Positions 1 to 5,062 of a stretch of 5,062 nt of DNA are shown here, in pieces. Position numbers and translations under genes: made by a program. Within the stretch, counting starts at the first letter, position 1; the number at the start of each line of letters is the position of its first letter. Below the pieces are notes generated by a model that was given only the letters and a program-made list of their open reading frames with translations, ran no database searches and was not told the DNA's origin. The stretch covers positions 1 through 5,062 of the forward strand of contig CABQJJ010000103.1 in NCBI GenBank assembly GCA_902464485.1, written 5' to 3'. The DNA comes from an uncultured Collinsella sp. (GTDB lineage: Bacteria; Actinomycetota; Coriobacteriia; Coriobacteriales; Coriobacteriaceae).

Positions 1-1082
1 TTGCTCACGCCCACGTACTTGGCAAAATAGGCCACCTCGCGCCACATGTCGTACTGGGTCACGAACGGGCAGCTCGAGTCCGTGCCCAGGCCCACCTTAA
101 CGCCTGCTTCCAGCGCCGCACGAGCACTCTCGATAATGCCTGAACACACGATGTCGCCGTTCTTCTTTTGCGTATCGGTCGAATGGGTCTTTTCCGGATC
201 GAGCAGTACAAACGGCAGTGCGGGGCTGATCGTGCAGGTCACGCTCGGCGCGCGTCCCTCGAGCTGTGTTCCCGCGGTGCCGCGGTACAGCTCCAGAATC
301 TCAGGCGTCAGCGGAGCGCCGTGCTCGATTGTGTCGACGCCGGCCTGAAGCGCGGCCTTCACACCTTCGGTACTCTCGACATGGGCCATGACCGAAAGGC
401 CAACCTCGTGCGCCGCCTTGCACGCCGCCGTGGCGACATCGACCGGCATGCGCAGCACGCCCGGCTCGCCTACTTCGGTCGCATCGAACACGCCGCCCGT
501 TACGAACAGCTTGATGACGTCAGCGCCGCGCGCATACAAGTCACGCACTTGATCGGCCGCCTCGGCGGGGCTATTAGCCACCTGGGCGAACAAGCCCGCA
601 CCATGGCCGCCCGGCACCGTGACGCCCGTTCCCGGCGCCACCAGACGCGGACCCTGATACTTGCCGGCGTCGATAGCGTTGCGCACGGCAATATCGGCAA
701 ACAGCGGGTCGCCCGCGCCGCGCACCGTGGTCACGCCACTTGCCAGCTGCTGCTGAGCGCTGCCCTTGAGGATATGGCGCACGACGGCGCGCCCCACGGG
801 ATTGTCGAGCTTCTTCATCAGCGCGGCCGCATCGCCCGCCGAGACCGGTTTGCCCGAGCCGCACAGATGCACATGCATATTAATGAGACCCGGCATGAGA
901 TACGCCCCTGCCAGGTCGATGACCTCGGCACCTGCAGGCGCCTGCGCCACAGCACTCGGCCCCATCCAGGTGATGATGCCACGCTCGACGACCACGGCCA
1001 TATCGGGCTGCGGTTCCATATGCTCCGAGCCATCCAAGACGGTCGCATTGATAAACAACGTGGGACGATCGGCAGTCGCCAT
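1..1082 (-). CDS. Metal-dependent amidohydrolase (imidazolonepropionase/prolidase-like), C-terminus beyond window
   Basis: Translating the minus strand from ATG at 1082 gives 360 uninterrupted residues that run off the window edge, so the C-terminus is missing (relatives have about 400-450 residues). The full binuclear amidohydrolase metal set is present: H70 and H72 in NMHVHLCG, the bridging lysine K191 in IKLFVTGG, H234 in MAHVEST, H254 in TIEHG, and D335 in GLGTDSSCP. An N-terminal beta-sandwich segment ending in YLMPGLINMH (61-70) leads into the TIM barrel. No signal peptide is visible, so a cytosolic hydrolase of a cyclic amide, amino-acid derivative or dipeptide-like substrate is likely; the substrate cannot be read from sequence. 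The start is supported by an SD, AGGAG at 1089-1093 within GAGGGAGGAG, 6 bases before the ATG. The family call is firm and the exact substrate is open. Confidence 0.93.
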   Translation of the reverse strand, partial: MATADRPTLFINATVLDGSEHMEPQPDMAVVVERGIITWMGPSAVAQAPAGAEVIDLAGAYLMPGLINMHVHLCGSGKPVSAGDAAALMKKLDNPVGRAVVRHILKGSAQQQLASGVTTVRGAGDPLFADIAVRNAIDAGKYQGPRLVAPGTGVTVPGGHGAGLFAQVANSPAEAADQVRDLYARGADVIKLFVTGGVFDATEVGEPGVLRMPVDVATAACKAAHEVGLSVMAHVESTEGVKAALQAGVDTIEHGAPLTPEILELYRGTAGTQLEGRAPSVTCTISPALPFVLLDPEKTHSTDTQKKNGDIVCSGIIESARAALEAGVKVGLGTDSSCPFVTQYDMWREVAYFAKYVGVS

Positions 1083-1121
1083 ATCGAGCTCCTCCCTCAC
1101 GATTAACTTGAACATTTGTCC

Positions 1122-1152
1122 ATTATCACCTAATGCAGCGAACTAAAGTCAA
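1122..1152 (-). promoter_or_regulatory. Candidate sigma-70-type promoter of the amidohydrolase gene
   Basis: On the minus strand, TTGACT (1147-1152) is followed 19 bases later by GATAAT (1122-1127). Reading the -10 box as TGATAA (1123-1128) gives an 18-base spacer. Transcription would start near 1115, leaving a leader of about 33 bases that carries the strong SD at 1089-1098. The position between array and gene suggests the amidohydrolase is transcribed independently of the nuclease gene upstream. This is inferred from box similarity alone, and the spacer is slightly long. Confidence 0.5.
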
Positions 1153-1230
1153 ACATATCGGTTAACGGAGGGAGGAGAGGTACAGAAAAGGTGGGGCCGA
1201 GCAACTCCGCAGGCCAGATGCCAGACAAAT

Positions 1231-1608
1231 GTCTTGATCTGTAACAGTTAAACGACTTTCGGGCGCCTAAACGTTACAGATCAAGATTTTTCGACAGCAA
1301 GCCAATCCTCCGTCTCGATCTGTAACAACTAGACCGATTTTCGAACGCCAGGCGTTACAGATTGAGACATTCTCCAACTCCGCTGCAAAACATCTCAATC
1401 TGTAACAGGTGAGAACCAAAACAGCCGTTAGATGTTACAGATTGAGATAAAACCGTGGCACACTTCCGTTCGTCTCAATCTATAACAGCTGGACCGTTCC
1501 CAGTCCCCTAAACGTTACAGATTGAGATTTTCAGTCGCGCGCCCAATCTCTATCTCAATCTGTAACAGTTACGGGCACAAACAACCCCTAGATGCTACAG
1601 GTCGAGAC
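1231..1608. repeat. Array A: five 80-bp palindromic repeat units
   Basis: Each unit is a 15-base left arm, a 27-base loop and an inverted 15-base right arm. The arm pairs are 1231-1245/1273-1287, 1312-1326/1354-1368, 1392-1406/1434-1448, 1472-1486/1514-1528 and 1552-1566/1594-1608. Unit starts are 81, 80, 80 and 80 bases apart, with 23-24 base linkers. The left-arm consensus is RTCTYRATCTGTAAC. Unit 1 pairs perfectly over 14 bp and unit 3 over 15 bp. Unit 5, next to the nuclease stop codon, is the most diverged (right arm GCTACAGGTCGAGAC). Loops tend to start AGTTAG or similar and end CTARAY, and linkers resemble TTTCRGTCG followed by GCGCCCAA, so the whole 80-bp unit is homologous and not only the arms. 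GC is about 45-50%, well below the neighbouring genes. The array is 8 bases beyond the nuclease stop. No U-tract pattern makes it a standard terminator. Confidence 0.95.
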
Positions 1609-1616
1609 AGACCACA

Positions 1617-2711
1617 TCAGCGCCCATACCACTGGCGCCGCCACCCCTCAGCCAAATCAGCTTGCCGGGGAATACCCGCCAGCCTCATTTTCTCGACCAA
1701 TTTCCCCGGGTCTTTGAGTTCGTTAAATGTAAACCGAAGCACCTTGTGCCCGAGCATTGTCAGATGGGATTCCCGCTGACGCTCTGCCACGAACGGATCG
1801 ACCGATTCTTGACCGTCGCCGCTCTGCAAGGTGTACTTCCCCTTTCCGTCCAGCTCGCCAATCACGCACGTCCCGTCCATGAGCCTCCAAAAATAATCGA
1901 CGCGAAACAGCCGGCTCGGATCAAGCGGGTCGTGAAACTCCACCTGCAACTCCGGAACTGGAAAACCATATGCAATAAAGAACGCCCGAAACCGAGACTC
2001 GCCACCGTTTTCGGACAGCCCATCCGCGTGCGACGCAATCACCTGAGCTCTGCGATACCCTCGCCTGCCCTCGCAATCGGCACGGAGGCGCTCACACAAA
2101 TCCTCGCGCGATATGCCCTTCGCCCGCAGCGCAGAATCAGCAATCGCAAGACCATACGAAAACGGTGCGTGCAGCAGACAGTCCTCCACCGTGCGCCAAA
2201 ACGGCGTCACCCGCACGCCGTCGATTTGTTCAAGCGCACCCGCCGCCTGCGGACGCAACAGCCGGCATCCTGCACTCAGCGGCACCGAGCAACCAGTCTT
2301 AACAAGAAAACGTGGCCCAAGCAGATCATTCGGCACCTCCAGACCCCACAAAAGTGCCGCGTCATAGCCCCAAAACGCCCAATCGGGATGAAACTCTGCA
2401 AGCCCTTTGATGGTACGCAGCGCTCGCTCCGCCGGCGTCAGTACACCCCAATCATGTTGGAAGCAGAACAAATACGGCTCGGGCTCCGCGATATCGTCGG
2501 TTCCAACATGACGCCGCAGCCACATGAGCTCGGCATTGTCGTGTGTCACAAGCAGCACGCCTTGCTCGGTCGCCTCCGTGAGCCGCGCGAGCATCCTGTT
2601 CCGCGCCAACGTGTTGCGAGTCGTATGCTTGTGTTTGAGAACGGTGTTAGACACTTTCATCACCACCACATCGAAGAAATGGACCATCGCCGCTGTTGTC
2701 GCCGACGACAA
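1617..2711 (-). CDS. AbiEi-like/DUF559-type PD-(D/E)XK nuclease-like protein
   Basis: The gene encodes 364 residues from TTG at 2711, ending TGA at 1617-1619. The layout matches actinobacterial proteins that join an AbiEi-like antitoxin region to a DUF559/Vsr-like nuclease fold. Residues about 30-70 could be a degenerate winged helix, and 110-235 carry AbiEi-like signatures (FWGYDAALLWGLEVP, TPFWRTVEDCLLHAP, YGLAIADSALRAKGISREDL). Residues 236-335 hold the nuclease-like core: E238 in GGESRFRAFF, D272 in FRVDYFW, E286/D288/K290 in GELDGKGKY, then AERQRESHLTMLGHKVLRFTFNEL. An active nuclease is plausible but unproven, since the last motif is ExDGK and not plain ExK. The start is uncertain: TTG 2711, ATG 2687, ATG 2660 and ATG 2594 are in frame and none has a clear SD; ATG 2594 has a weak GGA. 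No partner toxin is adjacent. Repeat arrays abut both ends. Confidence 0.85.
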   Translation of the reverse strand: MSSATTAAMVHFFDVVVMKVSNTVLKHKHTTRNTLARNRMLARLTEATEQGVLLVTHDNAELMWLRRHVGTDDIAEPEPYLFCFQHDWGVLTPAERALRTIKGLAEFHPDWAFWGYDAALLWGLEVPNDLLGPRFLVKTGCSVPLSAGCRLLRPQAAGALEQIDGVRVTPFWRTVEDCLLHAPFSYGLAIADSALRAKGISREDLCERLRADCEGRRGYRRAQVIASHADGLSENGGESRFRAFFIAYGFPVPELQVEFHDPLDPSRLFRVDYFWRLMDGTCVIGELDGKGKYTLQSGDGQESVDPFVAERQRESHLTMLGHKVLRFTFNELKDPGKLVEKMRLAGIPRQADLAEGWRRQWYGR

Positions 2712-2713
2712 AC

Positions 2714-3011
2714 GTCTTGATCTGTAACAGGAAGACAGTCTTTGAGCCTCTAGTTGTTACAGATCGAGATTTTCGGTCGTGCGTCCAACCTTTGTCTCAA
2801 CCTGTAACAGTTAGACCGATTTTTGACCCCTTCCCGTTACAGATCGAGATCTTTCGGCAGGCGCCAAGCTTCCGTCTTGATCTGTAACAGTTAGAAGGCC
2901 AAACGGTCCCTTGTTGTTACAAATCGAGACATTCAGTCGAGTCTGCACTTGTCCATCTCGATCTGTAACAGCTACGGGTCCAAACGGCCTCTAGACGTTA
3001 CTGATTGAGAC
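2714..3011. repeat. Array B: four 80-bp palindromic repeat units
   Basis: This is the same repeat as the array at 1231-1608, in the same orientation. Arm pairs are 2714-2728/2756-2770, 2794-2808/2836-2850, 2874-2888/2916-2930 and 2955-2969/2997-3011. Unit starts are 80, 80 and 81 bases apart, every loop is 27 bases and linkers are 23-24 bases. Arms vary around GTCTYGATCTGTAAC, and no unit is a perfect palindrome. The second unit's loop matches 18 of 27 bases of the second unit of the other array, and the last units match at 20 of 27. The array fills the gap between the 235-residue gene (stop 35 bases away) and the earliest possible nuclease start (2 bases away). It therefore lies in the nuclease gene's leader or promoter region and downstream of the preceding gene. 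Confidence 0.95.
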
Positions 3012-3046
3012 AAAGTCGGGGAAGCAGGGGGCACCAGGTCCATCCC

Positions 3047-3754
3047 CTAGTCCCAAGTCTGCTTATATACGTTGAGTGACTTTACATAGCGGCCCCGAGC
3101 GCCCATGATGTCGCGGACCAGCCTCAGAAAGAAGCTGATGCACGAGGTGTCGAAACCATCCTCCAGGTCCTCCGGATGCACGGCACCTGGCCCGTCGACC
3201 GCCGTGTCGCACAGGCGTGCGATGTCATACAGGTAGAGCTGTCCCGCCGTCAGCCAGACATCGTCGACATGCGCGAGGCGCACCGCGATGGCGCCCTCAC
3301 GCCAGCGCTCCTTTTGCACGATATGCGGGTCGTAGACATCAAACCGACGGTCGGTACGTGTGTCGCGCAGCACGACCATACCGGTTGCAGGGTCCTTATC
3401 CAAGATGCCAAAACGCGAAAAATACTGCGTATCGCGCACTTGCCCGAGCCGACCGAGTGACGCGGGCATAAGCGATGCCGGCGGCTCGTCGACATACAGC
3501 TCGAACAACGTTTTGCCATGGTAATAGGGGCGCTCAAAGAGCAACCATTCGGTAAACGCCATGTTATATGCCATGATTTCGTCTTGCGAAGGCTCGGCGC
3601 AATAACTGAGTTTCGGATCGACAATAATCTCGAACTGCTCGCGCGCCGGCTCCAAAAACTGAAACTTTCGCAGCATCCAAAACTGAGCCATGTCGGCGAT
3701 ATCGTTACCGACGGCTTCGGCCAGATGCTCTCGGTCTAAAACGTGGTCAGTCAT
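3047..3754 (-). CDS. Uncharacterised 235-residue protein
   Basis: I do not recognise a named family. The start is well supported: GAGGAGG at 3760-3766 lies 5 bases before ATG at 3752-3754, and the gene ends TAG at 3047-3049. The product is acidic and aromatic-rich with no signal peptide or membrane segment, so it is probably cytosolic. A central block, roughly residues 66-178 (MAFTEWLLFERPYYHGKTLF, then VVLRDTRTDRRFDVYD, then EGAIAVRLAHVDDVWLTAGQ), loosely resembles the order of elements in proteins that accompany SEC-C zinc motifs: a W-x-x-F helix, a G-K/R-T-x-x-x-x-Y/F loop, a strand with D-x-x-T/S, and a strand ending in A-R-L. No SEC-C cysteine/histidine cluster is present, so this is only a hint. 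No obvious operon link to either neighbour; an 80-bp repeat array begins 35 bases past the stop. Coding status is likely given SD and clean frame. Confidence 0.8.
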   Translation of the reverse strand: MTDHVLDREHLAEAVGNDIADMAQFWMLRKFQFLEPAREQFEIIVDPKLSYCAEPSQDEIMAYNMAFTEWLLFERPYYHGKTLFELYVDEPPASLMPASLGRLGQVRDTQYFSRFGILDKDPATGMVVLRDTRTDRRFDVYDPHIVQKERWREGAIAVRLAHVDDVWLTAGQLYLYDIARLCDTAVDGPGAVHPEDLEDGFDTSCISFFLRLVRDIMGARGRYVKSLNVYKQTWD

Positions 3755-3759
3755 GGCAT

Positions 3760-3801
3760 CCTCCTCAAACTGATGAACCTCAATTTGAGCTTACGAGGAG
3801 G
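3760..3801 (-). promoter_or_regulatory. Possible SD-sequestering hairpin before the 235-residue gene
   Basis: On the minus-strand transcript, CCUCCUC (3801-3795) is complementary to the SD GAGGAGG (3766-3760). In between, CUCAAA (3789-3784) is complementary to UUUGAG (3769-3764), which overlaps the SD. Either pairing hides part of the ribosome-binding site 5 bases before the AUG. The two can be partly combined if the GUAAG stretch bulges out. This could be a simple translational switch or thermosensitive element. The complementarity is seen directly; folding and function are inferred. Confidence 0.4.
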
Positions 3802-4068
3802 GCAAGCCGACACGATCAACGCAGGCAAAATGGTCCTCCGACCGCAAACCAACTGCCGACCAAACACTTGACGGAATGCTCGGCCGAATATGTGTACTGA
3901 AACAAAGACGCAGGTAGACATAGCCATCCGGCTCGCTCCTTTGAACCAGCCGCCTGCAGCCACCACAGAAACAACAGTGCACCACAGTCCAAGAAGTCGA
4001 CTAATGAACATCCACACGTCGACAAACGAGCAAATCGTTCGCAAACCCGCAAGGAGCGTCCCAGACTG
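3802..4068. other. Gene-poor intergenic stretch, no convincing feature
   Basis: About 270 bases of roughly 50% GC lie between the 235-residue gene's leader and the inverted repeat behind gltD. A TTG-initiated minus-strand reading frame crosses it (4077 to 3751) and ends in an ATGA overlap with the next gene, but it starts inside the inverted repeat, has no SD and looks like no known protein. No tRNA, riboswitch or strong promoter could be recognised. The promoter of the 235-residue gene should lie here; TTGATC near 3815-3820 is the best -35-like box seen, but it has no convincing -10 partner. Confidence 0.5.
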
Positions 4069-4100
4069 CCGGCCCAAAAGGAACGTCCCCAGCTGCCGAC
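4051..4100. repeat. Diverged 28-base tandem duplication within the palindromic element
   Basis: The sequence AAGGAGCGTCCC-AGACTGCC starting at 4051 recurs as AAGGAACGTCCCCAGCTGCC starting at 4079, each followed by GGC or GAC. The second copy contains most of the left arm of the adjacent inverted repeat. The element therefore seems to have grown by a short direct duplication, with the outer copy now degenerate. Confidence 0.6.
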
Positions 4101-4126
4101 ACTTGGGGACGTTCCTTTTGGGCCGG
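4069..4126. terminator. 23-bp perfect inverted repeat, likely bidirectional terminator
   Basis: Bases 4069-4091 are perfectly complementary to 4104-4126 with a 12-base loop (4092-4103). The core stem GGAACGTCCCCA/TGGGGACGTTCC is flanked by AAAA on the left and TTTT on the right, so a transcript from either strand forms a GC-rich stem followed by a short U run (four Us) inside the extended arm. It lies 51 bases past the gltD stop codon, a natural place to end that transcript. The U run is short, so it may equally be a dispersed palindromic repeat used as a terminator; I recall GGAACGTCCCC-type palindromes as common in Collinsella-like genomes. Confidence 0.75.
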
Positions 4127-4177
4127 TCGTTGGGGACAGCCCTTATTGGTTCAGTTGCTCAGTTGCGGACAGCCACC

Positions 4178-5062
4178 TTACAGCGCCAGCGCTCCGGCGA
4201 CCTCAGCGGCGCAGGCCAGGGCGTCGGCCATGGCGTTCACCACGAGCGAGCTGCCGTTGCGGGCATCACCGGCCACATACACCGGCGCGGCATCCGCAGC
4301 AACGCCATCCGCGCGCGCCGCAAGGTGCGAACCCTCGGCAACCATCACCGGCAGCGGACGGCCAGCGGCGGCAACGGGCACGCCAACGGCGTTGAACACA
4401 CCGTGCTCGGGACCCGTAAAGCCACAGGCGATGAGCACCAGTTGCGCCGGCACCTCGTGCTCGGAGCCCGCGATGCGCTGCGGTTTGCCGGCCGACCAGT
4501 CCAGATTGACCACGCGCAGACCCGCAGCCGCACCCTTCTTGTCCAGCAGCACCTCGAGCGTATCCACGCCCCAGGCGCGCATCTCGCCACCCATGGCGGC
4601 AATGGCCTCCTGCTGGCCATAGTCGGTCTTCTTCACATTGGGCCACTGCGGCCAGGGGTTGCTCGCCGTACGCTTATCGGGCGCCGCCGGCAAGAACTCA
4701 AACTGGCGCACGCTGCGCGCACCCTGGCGCACCGCGGTACCCACGCAGTCGTTGCCGGTATCGCCGCCGCCAATGACCACGACGTCCAAACCGCGCGCAT
4801 CAATCTCCGGCTCACCGCCATCGAGCACCGACACAGTCGAAGCCGTCAGATAGTCCACAGCATACACCACGCCGGGAGCGTCAATGTTCGCAGCAGAAAG
4901 CCCACGCGGGGCACGAGCACCGGCAGCCACCACAACGGCGTCGAAGCCGTCGAGCTTGACAGCCACCGCAGGATCACTCACGTCGGCATTCAGCTCAAAC
5001 ACAATGCCCAGCTCGCGCATGAGCGCCACGCGACGCTCGACCACGGACTTCTCGAGCTTCAT
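4178..5062 (-). CDS. gltD: Glutamate synthase small subunit-like NADPH oxidoreductase (C-terminal part)
   Basis: The final 294 residues of a GltD-type flavoprotein are present, ending TAA at 4178-4180. The methionine at the window edge (MKLEKSVVERR) aligns with the internal NMKLDK segment of this family, so roughly 200 N-terminal residues, including the iron-sulfur ligand cysteines and first FAD-binding motif, lie outside. Visible motifs are VVVAAGA (43-49), the NADPH-binding VVIGGGDTGNDC (95-106), SNPWPQWP (134-141), KTDYGQQEA (145-153) and the C-terminal FAD-binding VYVAGDARNGSSLVV (261-275). In the family it passes electrons from NADPH to the large subunit GltB, which makes glutamate from glutamine and 2-oxoglutarate. 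No gltB is in view, so a standalone GltD-like subunit serving another enzyme is possible. An inverted-repeat terminator follows the gene. Confidence 0.92.
   Translation of the reverse strand: MKLEKSVVERRVALMRELGIVFELNADVSDPAVAVKLDGFDAVVVAAGARAPRGLSAANIDAPGVVYAVDYLTASTVSVLDGGEPEIDARGLDVVVIGGGDTGNDCVGTAVRQGARSVRQFEFLPAAPDKRTASNPWPQWPNVKKTDYGQQEAIAAMGGEMRAWGVDTLEVLLDKKGAAAGLRVVNLDWSAGKPQRIAGSEHEVPAQLVLIACGFTGPEHGVFNAVGVPVAAAGRPLPVMVAEGSHLAARADGVAADAAPVYVAGDARNGSSLVVNAMADALACAAEVAGALAL

Noticed and set aside
168..1106. Long plus-strand reading frame of 312 codons
   Set aside because: It is antisense to the amidohydrolase, whose metal ligands are all in place on the minus strand. It is Arg/His-rich low-sense sequence typical of a GC-rich shadow frame.
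1131..1229. Short minus-strand frame starting TTG at the left border of array A, analogous to the nuclease start at array B
   Set aside because: It encodes about 32 residues unrelated to the nuclease N-terminus, has no SD and runs into the amidohydrolase promoter.
1662..2720. Plus-strand reading frame of 352 codons opposite the nuclease gene
   Set aside because: The minus-strand frame has coherent AbiEi/DUF559-like motifs, while this one shows no recognisable family pattern and has no SD.
1231..3011. CRISPR array
   Set aside because: The repeated 15-base units alternate in orientation, the sequences between them are related to one another and not unique, and no cas gene is present.
1231..3011. 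Integron attC sites
   Set aside because: The arms end in CTGTAAC/GTTACAG and do not fit the RYYYAAC/GTTRRRY boxes; there is no integrase, and no gene cassettes lie between successive units.
3018..3047. Possible terminator hairpin just after the 235-residue gene
   Set aside because: Only a 5-bp GGGGA/TCCCC pairing with a 20-base interior and no following U run on the minus strand.
3751..4077. Minus-strand 108-codon frame overlapping the 235-residue gene by ATGA
   Set aside because: The overlap looks operon-like, but the TTG start lies inside the inverted repeat, there is no SD, and the protein has no recognisable features.

Overview
The window looks like a chromosomal segment of a GC-rich Coriobacteriia member, most probably Collinsella or a close relative. 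The basis is the high GC of the housekeeping genes (about 68% in a sampled stretch of the amidohydrolase), strong AGGAGG-type Shine-Dalgarno (SD) sites, the style of the AbiEi/DUF559-like protein, and a GGAACGTCCCC palindrome of a kind I associate with these genomes. This assignment is by recollection, not by a search.

All four supported genes lie on the minus strand. In transcription order (right to left) they are: the C-terminal part of a glutamate synthase small subunit-like oxidoreductase (gltD, 4178-5062, its 5' end outside the window); a 23-bp perfect inverted repeat that probably ends that transcript (4069-4126); a gene-poor stretch of about 270 bases; an unrecognised 235-residue protein (3047-3754) whose SD can fold against an upstream CCUCCUC; a 4-unit palindromic array (2714-3011); a 364-codon AbiEi-like/PD-(D/E)XK nuclease-like gene (1617-2711); a second, 5-unit array of the same repeat (1231-1608); a short leader with a candidate promoter; and the first 360 residues of a metal-dependent amidohydrolase (1-1082, 3' end outside the window).

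The most unusual part is 1231-3011. A predicted nuclease gene sits almost exactly between two arrays of one 80-bp repeat, with 8 bases left at its stop and 2 at its earliest start. Each unit is a 15-base arm (consensus RTCTYRATCTGTAAC), a loop of invariably 27 bases, the inverted arm, and a 23-24 base linker. Nine units are present, all in the same orientation. The arms therefore recur about every 40 bp in alternating orientation. The two arrays share unit subtypes and a common left border, so they look like duplicated blocks rather than chance hairpins. The array-gene-array module is lower in GC than its surroundings (about 45-50% in the arrays) and separates two ordinary metabolic genes, which fits an accessory insertion. 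Its role is unknown. The candidates are an operator array for the AbiEi-like part, a nuclease substrate, or a repeat family carried along with the gene.
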